From NCBI GenBank assembly GCA_030737875.1, contig CM060919.1:802821160-802885159 (forward strand): a stretch of 64,000 bases of DNA, given 5' to 3'. Below the pieces are notes generated by a model that was not told where the DNA came from, searched no databases, and saw nothing but the letters and a program-made list of their open reading frames with translations. This document shows, in pieces, positions 36,501 through 47,418 of this stretch. The DNA comes from Allium sativum. Its lineage: Eukaryota; Streptophyta; Magnoliopsida; Asparagales; Amaryllidaceae. Both the position numbers and the translations under genes were made by a program. Position 1 is the stretch's first letter; every line of letters starts with the position of its first letter.

Positions 36501-37329
36501 CTTTCAATATTCATTGAAAAATGAATAAAATCAATATAAATATCGTTCATGTCAAAATGGCGTCAATCTACTCAACACGGCTTTTATTCAACACATGAAT
36601 GTTTATTCTATTCAACACATGAATATTTTTAAATTCAACACATGAATTTATTTTCTATATTGGAATGAGGCCCAATCAATTTCCATATAATGTTAATTAT
36701 ATGGATTTTCTACAATACATGTATATAATAGCAATGATAAATAATCAACCATCATCCAGAGTGCACCACACAACTACATAAGCATTAAATATAAATATTT
36801 AATGCTTTTAACAGTCTGTCAATCAATCGATCGACATACAACTAATTATTGGGATTAGTGTATGTCATATATCATCCCAATACCCGTGTGGGGTTTCAAT
36901 CAATCAAACACAGATTTTATTTGTGCCGTTGGGCGATGTGTAGAATTTATCGTCCCAATCAATATCAATCAAATCAGTGTATATAAACAAATCGTCGATT
37001 TGTTTATAAATATTTATTTTATATACACGTTAAAAATCATATATTTAACTATAAATTATTTTCCACTATAAAATATTTTATTTCTTTTCACATCACACAA
37101 TCAAATTTCACAACACAACAACCAAACAAACAAGTCATCCATGGTCTGTGGACGATGGGTGTCGGGTGCTACTAAACACCGTCTGCATCCTAGTATATAA
37201 TTCAACTAGAAATAAATTTAAAAGTGAGGAGTTCTCACCGACTAGCTAAACCAAATGCCACGACTCTTCATATGTAGAAATCTTCGTCGTGCTCGCCTTT
37301 TGTCAATTTCACTGTCCGTGGCCACTACA

Positions 37330-37640
37330 TATATAAAAATCACATTTTTATATTGTTGCTATGTATATAAAAATCACATTTTTATACGGCTACTATATTG
37401 ATAAAAATTCTATTTTTACCTTGCTAGTAATATAATAAAAATTATATTTTTATTACTCTACATGAATAAAAATCATATTTTTATTCTTCCTATGATATAA
37501 AGATCGAATTTTTATCTTACTACACTTATAAAATTTTTTTTTTAACCTTTCTATAATATAAAAATCATATTTTTATTCTTTCTATAATATAAAAATCATA
37601 TTTTTATATTGCTACTTCTATAAAGATCACATCTTTATCT
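37330..37640. repeat. Hairpin array in B LTR1, about 10 units
   Basis: Repeats of ATAAAAATCATATTTTTAT (8-bp arms, 3-base loop) every 30 bases or so, separated by CTTTCTATAAT-like spacers. The last unit is ATAAAGATCACATCTTTAT with both arms changed. Confidence 0.88.
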
Positions 37641-37900
37641 TCACTTCATATGTATATAAAAATTGAATTTTTTTCTTCACATTCATATATAGATAAATCT
37701 AATTTTTACTGCTATGAAAACATTACCAAAAATCCAATCTTTATCGCATATAAAACCATAGCTTTTATATTCAAATAAATCTGATTTTTCTTCTCATATA
37801 AAAACCTATGCTTTTTATAAAAATCATACCTTTATATTTTATGAAATGTTATTAAAACTGAAAATAAAACAATTATATTAAAAACTCACGGTTTTTGCAT

Positions 37901-38260
37901 TGAAGCGGAGGAGGGGTGGGCTTTCCCTCTCGGCGGCATGGTTTCAGATGGCACCTGTGGGGTGGCGGGCGCTTGACTAGCGGCGGTGGCTAGGGTTTGG
38001 CGTTTGGGCCTTCATGGAAGAGGAGGGCGAGCAGATCGAAGGGGGTTGGGGGTGTGTCGTCGTCGAAACGGGGGGGGTGTCGATTTGGGGGATGCTCGAA
38101 GTGCGAAGGGCGGATGGGGGGTTCAGGCGGAGGCAGAGCGGGTTTGGGGGAGGGGGGCGATCGCTGCCAACGGCGAAGGCAGAGGGCGACGCTCGGCTTC
38201 CATCCCCCGTCGCCTCTCTCTCTCTTTTTTTTTTCTGATATGAGCGTTGACTTCAAAGAA
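37901..38260 (-). promoter_or_regulatory. GC-rich island of B LTR1
   Basis: A CpG- and G-rich block in an AT-rich LTR. In element sense it is preceded by a GA run and ends at GTGAGT (37889-37884), a splice-donor-like site. Reading frames through it shift between the three LTRs because G-runs vary, so a promoter/leader or captured untranslated exon is more likely than a coding gene. Confidence 0.55.
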
Positions 38261-39160
38261 GGGGGGATGTTATTATAATTATTTTATTTTATTTTAGATT
38301 TTGAAAGTTACTTTTCATTTCGAACTTGAAATCGAACCCACCGACTGTCGTTCATAGCTAATTACCCCCATTCCGAACAAAATTGTATATCTATCGTAGG
38401 CTGATTCGATCGTTTCGATCATTTTTCGTCAAAATCAAAATATAACTCTATATATTGAATTTTAACACACATTTCAATTTACCGGGGTCACATACGGACA
38501 TTAAAAATTCCCAAAAATATTTTCTAGCTTCGTATTGACGATACGGTCCTAGCAAAACTAATTTCGTCAAATTCTGAGACCGTTTGAAAAATGGCCATTT
38601 TCCAGTCGATTAAAATCAACTGAAACTAGTCAAACACGTTTTCCATTGCCACGCTCACATATTGATTTGAAAAATTACGAATTTTGAAACCTAGCAATAA
38701 TTTGACATCACGGATCCAACAAAAGTGGTTTCGAAGAAAATCGAGGTCGTTTGCAAAATTCCCATTTTTAAGGGCCAGAATTCTATAGCGACTATTCTGA
38801 ATTTTCAACTGGGCATAACTTTTGATTCCCGCTATGAAATTTTAATTTTTCGGATTCGATGGAAAGATATTCTCAAATAGATTCAAATATTTTTGGTTTC
38901 ACTAAAATCCGGTTTATTTTGAACCCGGTACATTCATTTGAAATAGAATTATCGAACTACCGCGCCATTTTCAATTCCTTTTATAATTATAAATAAATAT
39001 TTATATTCTAACGACGACGTATATAAATATATACGTTCTAGTTCTATTCAAAATAAATTACTCGTCGATATTATTTAAAATAATCATTTTAAATATTCAA
39101 AATTCACTAAATTTTCCAAAATAAAAATTTTAAATTGGCCCAGATTTCCGGGTTATTACA

Positions 39161-39174
39161 ATCTCCCCAACTTA
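39161..39174 (-). promoter_or_regulatory. Polypurine tract of B unit 1
   Basis: The minus strand reads AAGTTGGGGAGAT beside the TGTAATAACCCGG LTR start, preceded by CGGGGACGAAAAG. Unit 2 has AAGTGGGGGAGAT at 46364-46376. Confidence 0.82.
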
Positions 39175-40196
39175 AAACTTTTCGTCCCCGAAAAGGAATG
39201 AAGCCGAAAGTTGTTTCACAAATCAACTCAACTTCCAGTATTTTCACTACGGCTTAAGTTCTCCAACTTTTCAGTTTCTAAGAACTTTTCAAATTTTTCA
39301 AAAATTTGGCTAACACCCTAAATTTTCGAAAAATTTCGCCATAACCTCCCCTGCACCGGGGACTTCGGGATATTTCATATAGCCTCCCATGGCCTTCTTC
39401 AATCCAAAAGAAAAAGCCAAGCGGCTAGCCAATCGGCTCATAAAATCATCATCACCCAAACAAAACATTAAATTATGGTAAACATGTACCTATTTGTCTG
39501 GCAAACAATTTTATTCTTCTGCTCAAGCCTCCTTGCTATGACATGTTCAATGTAAGTACATGTACATGCAGGCAAATGCGATAAATTTTCAATACAATTT
39601 ACTATTTGATTCAATTTGGTTATAGGTTCAACATTTTAATTAATCAAACAATAATCAAACAACACAACCAGCAATCAATTAGTTGATTAGCTTTTCAAAT
39701 TCATAATTTTGATATATAGTCAAAAAATCAGATTTTTCAGGCCAAATCACAACAATAAGCCCTATCTAATTTTGGTTCTCACACCAGTCAATTGGAATCA
39801 TATGGAAATCCCACTTTCGAAACTCGAATATAAGTTCTGATGATGTACGTACTATAGCGATCATCAGAACCATCTCCGGGCGACTAGAGTGTGATTTTAT
39901 ATCTATCCAGTATATTAAAACTTCGAATACACGCGGATCAGACGTATACGCAAAATCTTTATAAACTGGACTGTCCAAATCCAATATAAATAAATATTCA
40001 AATACGTATAAAACGATTTAAATTTCAAAACAAAATTTGTTTTTATTTTCAAAAATATACTCTTCACACTCGTTTTAGGAAACTACTGATCCCATCTCTA
40101 ACGAGTCATTCCCATTGGATATTACTAATCCAATCTTTGATGAATTCTTTCATTTGGTTCTAACGTGTCTGGTTCTCTGAGCTTTGTAAACCAAAT

Positions 40197-40207
40197 CTCT
40201 GATACCA
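40197..40207 (-). promoter_or_regulatory. PBS of B unit 1
   Basis: TGGTATCAGAG on the minus strand, two bases from LTR2. Confidence 0.85.
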
Positions 40208-43200
40208 ACTGAAAGGACCCATAACTTCCCCGTGAAGGAAAGAGCGGATACTTCGGGAACAACACACAAAAGAACGCAGACATAAGAACATTTCCTTGTT
40301 TATTACAACAATTACATCAGAATACAAGAATATGCAGAGTATGAATAAATAATACATTCGATAAACATCAGAGATTACAACAAATTACATAGCAGCGGAA
40401 AATAATACAAAACACAACTGAAGGAGATATACGGATACAAAGCTTTCCGAATATCATTCCAGCTGTAAACCAGGTTCCTGTGAATATAAATCTGCAAAAC
40501 CAAAACTACTAGCTTCCCGTGTCAAAATAAGGGCACCCAGAGTTTAGGTTAAAATAATAAACTCCAGGTCAGTCATGGGACTGGTGTGAGAACTAAAACA
40601 GTTATTAATCTTCATTTTAAAGTTCGGTAAATCAAGGGACCACGCTGTATAACACGGAACGGGTTTCCTCCCAAGAATACCAGTGCATGAAAACAACAGC
40701 GCAATTCTAAATAAAGAACAATGAAGCTATTATAAGACCTAGGTTCCATCACACAATGCAACACAAGCCGGAGGATAGGATTTTACCTTATAATAGCCAA
40801 AGAATGCTTGATACGCTAAATTTCATCTTTTATTATTACTATAAGTGAAGAAAACTACTTCAAATATAAATGTATCAATCATAGGCGGCATGGGTACCAT
40901 ATATCATGTCGCCATACTAGTTCTACAATCAAAACTGCAAAATCACGTATTTAGAAATTGGATTTCCATCTGTGAACCGAGGCCAGGGATCGTCCTCTAC
41001 CGATTCGAGACTGTCTAGCTCGAGCCTCAGGACCCAGACTCAGGTGGTTCCTTGGAGCAACAGGGTCGGTCCACTCGATGTGGATTAAACTTAAACCATG
41101 TACAATACGTTTCCCCGCCCTATGGGGCGTAAATGAGCCAACGAATGACTCCATCGGCTCCACACAGTCACCGATATATATCTGAGGCGCCTTGCAACAG
41201 CGACAACCACATAAGTCAAACTTGTCAGGGCGTGTCAAACCACTGACGCCACTTCTAGCTAGAAGTAAACGCATGCCCTCCCTGAAGTCCTCCCCCGTTT
41301 CTAGTTCACAACCGGGGTGTGAGGCTCGCGAATTGACGCTACACAAAGCTGTGCCATGCAGGCTGTGCTTTGATCATCAACCATAAGACTCTGCTTTTCA
41401 ACAGAAGCCTTGGTCGTTTGCATCTTAGCATGCCACACAGGCAAACCACTCCATGCAACCAATATCCATCAATCACACATAATGATATCCAATGTCAGAC
41501 ACACAGTCCATTTATAAGTCCGTCCTGGGTCTGAGCGAAACCGAAGGCACCTTGTACCTCGCATATCCATCGATCTCCAAGTACGTCTGGACGATCACCA
41601 ACTGATTCCCTCCTCTTGGGTGTACGGCCCAATCAAGATCATCAGTAATTATCCAAACGACGTGAAGACCTCCGGTCTTCAACCACCGTCTTCATCTTCG
41701 ACTCATCGTCGAATCAGCTATTCATAATGGGATAAACCCGGTCTTTCTAAATAACTCGCGTATATAATAAACAAGTGTTACACAAACGCAACATATGCCT
41801 CATTCCAATTCATCAGTCACTAACCATAAATTAGTAAGAGGATAATTCCCCAAATATTAACCCTGAAGGCCGAAACCAACATCAGATCAATACCCAGGAA
41901 ACCATTCTTCTTAGCTAACCTGCAGTTAATTTCTAAATTTCACATTCTTAGGGAAAGGTTCCCATTAATTTTATCAAAGATAAATTCTTTTAAATTTATT
42001 CTTTAATCTTTCTTTGAATATCAATTCAAATTCGTCGGGATTAGCAAACCACACCGAAGTAATCATTTATTTTATTTCCCAGTCCCAACCTATTCATCCC
42101 ATGTAGTAAAACTGGTAATACTTCATATCAAACACCACGGTGTTATCGGTAGATTCAATTACCATTTCACGTTCAAATCTAATTAAAGATTTAACTATCG
42201 CCCGGAGCAAAACTGGTGATACTCCATTCTCAACCATTTCAATCTAATTAAAGATTCATTAAAACCCCCCTTAGTTTTAATCTTCACAGAAATCAATATC
42301 CTATCTTTAACTGGGTTAAAGAACCAATGTCATTTAAAACACGGTTCACTATAAACCCAAAATCACATTTCATTAATTATCGGCTTAAAGAACAAGTGTT
42401 ATTTAAAACGCCGTTCACGATAAACCCAAAAATCAATTCAAATTAAATTCCAATTAAATAACATTTAATTGGTACACTTCATTAAATCTAAATAAAAAGA
42501 TTTAATCTTTCTCTCAACTGGGTTTAAGAACAGTGTTACTGAAGACAACATTCACGACAAACCCAAATCACATTTGATATTATATACAAGGCTCTGAATA
42601 GAAATTAGATCGGCTTATATTCAATATCAAATTCTACGACCAACAAATATCGTATTGGAAATAACGATATAAATATATTTTTCAAATTTCCATAACAATA
42701 TCTGTATAATCACGAAATCCAACATCGAAATATTCCAAAGACAATTTCGATTCACTTCCTTTCCAATTCAATTATTGGAAATTCTGGTTACTTTTGAAAC
42801 CATTTCAAATCCACTTTATTTATTTTAAAAATAAATAGAATAGAATTATAATTCTAGTTCAAAACTAGTTCATTTCGATAAAAATTTATTTTTATCTTTT
42901 CAAATATGGAATTTTCATCCCAATTCTTCACAAATCATTTCTTATGATTTTACACAAATTATTACTATTTTTAATAATTTTATCAAGGCCCGTACAGTCG
43001 ATTTCCATCAACGGCCATCGAACTGCACTTACAGCGATCTTTTCCAAATTTGATTTGGACATAATTCCAAATCCAACCGTTAGATTTCAAATCTCTAATA
43101 TTCGTCAGAAAGCTCTTTTCGATGCGAACCCAACGGTTCCAGTTTTAGGAGAATCCGATGGTCGGATCTCCCGCAACATCAATTCGAAGTCAATGGTCGA

Positions 43201-44487
43201 AATTCGCGAACTGCCGCAGCGCGACGCGTTCTATTCAGGCCATTATATATATAATATATACATATTATATGTATTTCATTGCTTTCCTTTTAAAACGTAT
43301 TTTATAAATCGTTTTAAATTCGTTTTCAAAACGATTTCAACTTCCTTCCCAAGTTCAAATCAAAATCGAATTTTTCAATATAAATTCATTTTAATTTCAT
43401 TTCAAATCGATTTCAATTCAATTTCAATTCATTTCAATTTAATTCGAATTTCAATTCATTTCAATTTCAAATCTATTCAATTTAATTTGAATTTCAATTC
43501 ATTTCAATTTAATTCGAATTTCAATTCATTCAATTTAATTCGAATTTCAATTCATTTCAATTTCAAATCTACTCTATTTAATTCGAATTTCAAATCATTT
43601 CAATTTCAAATCTATTCAATTTAATTCGAATTTCAATTTAATTCGAATTTTGAAATCACTTTCAATATTCATTGAAAAATGAATAAAATCGATATAAATA
43701 TCGTTCACGTCAAAATGGCGTCAATCTACTCAACACGGCTTTTATTCAACACATGAATGTTTATTCTATTCAACACATGAATATTTTTAAATTCAACACA
43801 TGAATTTATTTTCTATATTGGAATGAGGCCCAATCAATTACCATATAATGTTAATTATATGGATTTTGTACAATACATGTATATTATAGCAATGATAAAT
43901 AATCAACCATCATCCAAAGTGCACCACACAACTGCATAAGCATTAAATAAAAATATTTAACGCTTATAACAGCCTGTCAATCAATTGATCGACATACAAC
44001 TAATTATTGGGATTAGTGTATGTCATATATCATCCCAATACCCGTGTGGGGTTTCAATCAATCAAACATAGATTTTTTTTGTGCAATTAGGCGATGTGTA
44101 GAATTTATCGTCCCAATCAATATCAATCAAATCAGTGTACATAAACAAATCGTTGATTTGTTTATAAATATTTATTTTATATACACGTTAAAAATCATAT
44201 TTTTAACTATAAAATATTTTCCACTATAAAATATTTTATTTCTTTTCACATCGCACAATCAAATTTCACAACAAAACAACCAAACAAACAAGTCATCCAT
44301 GGTCTGTGGACGACGGGTGTCGGGTGCTACTAAACACCGTCTGCATCCTAGTATATAATTCAACTAGATATAAATTTAAAAGTGAGGAGTTCTCACCGAC
44401 TAGCTAAACCAAACGCCACGACTCTTCAAATGTAGAAATCTTCGTCGTGCTCGCCTTTTGTCAATTTCACTGTCCGTAGCCACTACA

Positions 44488-44830
44488 TATATAAAAATCA
44501 CATTTTTATATTGTTGTTATGTATATAAAAATCACATTTTTATACGGCTAATATATAGATAAAAATTCTATTTTTACCTTGCTAGTAATATAATAAAAAT
44601 TATATTTTTATTACTCTACATGAATAAAAATCATATTTTTATTCTTCCTATGATATAAAGATCGAATTTTTATCTTACTACACTTATAAAAATTATATTT
44701 TTAACCTTTCTATAATATAAAAATCATATTTTTATTCTTTCTATAATATAAAAATGATATTTTTATTCTTTCTATAATATAAAAATCATATTTTTATATT
44801 GCTACTTCCATAAAGATCACATCTTTATCT
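44488..44830. repeat. Hairpin array in B LTR2, about 11 units
   Basis: Same units as at 37330, with one more copy. The final compensated unit ATAAAGATCACATCTTTAT is kept. Confidence 0.88.
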
Positions 44831-45090
44831 TCACTTCATATGTATATAAAAATTGAATTTTTTCCTTCACATTCATATATAGATAAATCTAATTTCTACT
44901 GCTATGAAAACATTACCAAAAATCCAATCTTTATCGCATATAAAACCATAGCTTTTATATTCAGATAAATCTGATTTTTCTTCTCATATAAAAACCTATG
45001 CTTTTTATAAAAATCATACCTTTATATTTTATGAAATGTTATTAAAACTGAAAATAAAACAATTATATTAAAAACTCACGGTTTTTGCAT

Positions 45091-45470
45091 TGAAGCGGAG
45101 GAGGGGTGGGCTTTCCCTCTCGGCGGCATGGTTTCAGATGGCACCTGTGGGGTGGCGGGCGCTTGACTAGCGGCGGTGGCTAGGGTTTGGCATTTGGGCC
45201 TTCATGGAAGTGGAGGGCGAGCAGATCGAAGGGGGTTGGGGGAGTGTCGTTGTCGAAACGGGGGGGGGGGTGTCGATTTGGGGGGTGCTCGAAGGGCGGA
45301 TGGGGGGTTCCGGCGGAGGCAAAGCGGGTTTGGGGGAGGGGGGCGATCGCTGCCAGCGGCGAAGGCAGCGGGCGACGTTCGGCTTCCATCCCCCGTTGCC
45401 TCTCTCTCTTTTTTTTTGTTTTTTTGTTTTTCTGATATGAGCGTTGACTTCAAAGAAGGGGGGATGTTAT
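45091..45470 (-). promoter_or_regulatory. GC-rich island of B LTR2
   Basis: Counterpart of 37901-38260, with longer G-runs and the same GTGAGT edge (45079-45074). Confidence 0.55.
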
Positions 45471-46363
45471 TATAATTATTTTATTTTATTTTATTTTAGA
45501 TCTTGAAAGTTACTTTTTATTTCGAACTTGAAATCGAACCCACCGACTGTCGTTCATAGCTAATTACCCCCATTCCGAACAAAATTGGATATGTATCGCA
45601 GGCTGATTCGATCATTTCGATCGTTTTTCTTCAAAATCAAAATATAACTCTATATATTGAATTTTAACGCACATTTCAATTTACCGAGGTCACATACGGA
45701 CTTTAAAAATTCCTGAAAAATATTTTCAAGATTCGTATTGACGATACGGTCCTAGCAAAACTAATTTCGTCAAATTCTGAGACCGTTTGAAAAATGGCTG
45801 TTTTCCAGTCGATTAAAATCAACTGAAACTAGTCAAACGCGTTTTCCTTTGCCACGCTCACATATTGATTCGAAAAATTACGAATTTTGAAGCCTAGCAA
45901 TAATTTCACATCACGGGTCCAACAAAAGTGGTTTCGTAGAAAACCGAGGTCGTTTGCAAAATTCCCATTTTTAAGGGCCAGAATTCTATAGCGACTATTC
46001 TGAATTTTCAACTGGGCATAACTTTTGATTCCCGCTATGAAATTTCAATTTTTCGGATTCGTTGGAAAGATATTCTCAAATAGATTCAAATATTTTTGGT
46101 TTCACTAAAATCCGGTTTATTTAGAACCCGGTACATTCATTTGAAATAGAATTATCGAACTACCGCGCCATTTTCAATTCCTTTTATAATTATAAATAAA
46201 TATTTATATTCTAACGACGACGTATATAAATATATACGTTCTAGTTCTATTCAAAATAAATTTCTCGTCGATATTATTTAAAATAATCATTTTAAATATT
46301 CAAAATTCACTAAATTTGCCAAAATAAAAATTTTAAATTGGCCCAGATTTCCGGGTTATTACA

Positions 46364-47418
46364 ATCTCCCCCACTTAAAACTTTTCGTCCCCGAAAAGGA
46401 ATGAAGCCGAAAGTTGTTTCACAAATCAACTCAACTTCCAGTATTTTCACTACGGCTTAAGTTCTTCAACTTTTCAATTTCTAAGAACTTTTCAAATTTT
46501 TCAAAAATTTGGCTAACACCCTAAATTTTCGAAAAATTTCGCCATAACCTCCCCTGCACCGGGGACTTCGGGATATTTTATATAGCCTCCCATGGCCTTC
46601 TTCAATCCAAAAGAAAAAGAAAAAGCCAAGCAGCTAGCCTATCGGCTCATAAAATCATCATCACCCAAACAAAACATTAAATTATGGTAAACATGTACCT
46701 ATTTGTCGGGCAAACAATTTTATTCTTCTGCTCTAGCCTCCTTGCTATGACCTGTTCAATGTAAGTACATGTACATGCATACAAATGCGATAAATTTTCA
46801 ATACAATTCACTATTTGATTCAATTTGGTTATAGGTTCAACATTTTAATTAATCAAACAATAATCAAACAACACAGCCGGCAATCAATTAGTTGATTAGC
46901 TTTTCAAATTCATAATTTTGATATATAGTCAAAAAATCATATTTTTCATGCCAAATCACAACAATAAGCCCTATCTAATTTTGGTTCTCACACCAGTAAA
47001 TTGGAATCATATGGAAATCCCACTTTCGAAACTCGAATATAAATTCTGATGATGTACGTACTATAGCGATCATCAGAACCATCTCCGGGCGACTAGAGTG
47101 TGATTTTATATCTATCCAGTATATTAAAACTTCGAATACACGCGGATCAGACGTATACGCAAAATCTTTATAAACTGGACTGTCCAAATCCAATACAAAT
47201 AAATATTCAAATATGTATAAAACGATTTAAATTTCAAAACAAAATTTGTTTTCATTTTCAAAAATATACTCTTCACACTCGTTCTAGGATACTACTGATC
47301 CCATCTATAACGAGTCATTCCCATTGGATATTACTAATCCAATCTTTGATGAATTCTTTCGTTTGGTTCTAACGTGTCTGGTTCTCTGAGCTTTGTAAAC
47401 CAAAGCTCTGATACCAAC
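46364..47418 (-). mobile_element. B internal region 2 (1055 bp, non-coding)
   Basis: Nearly identical to internal region 1, consistent with duplication by recombination. The PBS is at 47416-47405 (TGGTATCAGAGC on the minus strand). The first leader hairpin here is GGAT/ATCC, where region 1 has lost one pair. Confidence 0.82.

Larger units (their letters stand above)
33000..39160 (-). repeat. B LTR1 (6161 bp)
   Basis: Plus-strand TGAAAGGACTCG...GGGTTATTACA. From the left: conserved double hairpin (33321-33380), AT-rich blocks, a TTCAATTT/TTCGAA repeat block (about 36180-36500), a hairpin array of ten units (37330-37640), a GC island (37901-38260), then U3. The segment 34611-38904 is absent from the solo LTR. 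Confidence 0.88.
39161..40209 (-). mobile_element. B internal region 1 (1049 bp, non-coding)
   Basis: In element sense: PBS (40207-40197), leader hairpins (40134-40114 and 40093-40078), a hairpin CTGATGA/TCATCAG (39867-39837), a 20-base stretch complementary to the LTR (39789-39770), and the polypurine tract. The 72-codon minus frame at 39984-39766 is nearly identical in internal region 2 and resembles no known family; it is probably chance. Confidence 0.82.
40210..46363 (-). repeat. B LTR2 (6154 bp), mosaic
   Basis: Plus-strand TGAAAGGACCCAT...GGGTTATTACA. Its left part shares point variants and indels with LTR3. Right of roughly 44.9-45.0 kb it shares indels with LTR1. It has the double hairpin (40531-40590), an 11-unit hairpin array (44488-44830) and a GC island (45091-45470). 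Confidence 0.85.

Noticed and set aside
37986..38278. Gly/Arg- and Pro-rich frames in the GC island (also at 45176-45475 and 52472-52783)
   Set aside because: Frames open on both strands because of GC bias, and G-run indels shift them between copies. No conserved protein.
34606..38904. CACTA direct repeats suggesting a CACTA (En/Spm) transposon
   Set aside because: CACTA elements have inverted CACTA...TAGTG ends and 3-bp duplications. Here both are in direct orientation, and no inverted termini are seen.
39766..39984. 72-codon minus frame identical in length in both B interiors
   Set aside because: The two interiors are recent duplicates, so conservation is uninformative. No family resemblance. 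Kept only as a note under the internal region.
40951..41346. 131-codon minus frame in B LTR2, also open in LTR3 (48160-48555)
   Set aside because: It is broken in LTR1. All six residue differences between the two copies change amino acids, it lies in the LTR, and it resembles no family.
42944..43624. 226-codon plus frame in B LTR2 (and 50403-50888)
   Set aside because: Mostly FNSISIHFN-type repeats from the AT-rich tandem block, on the antisense strand of the element.
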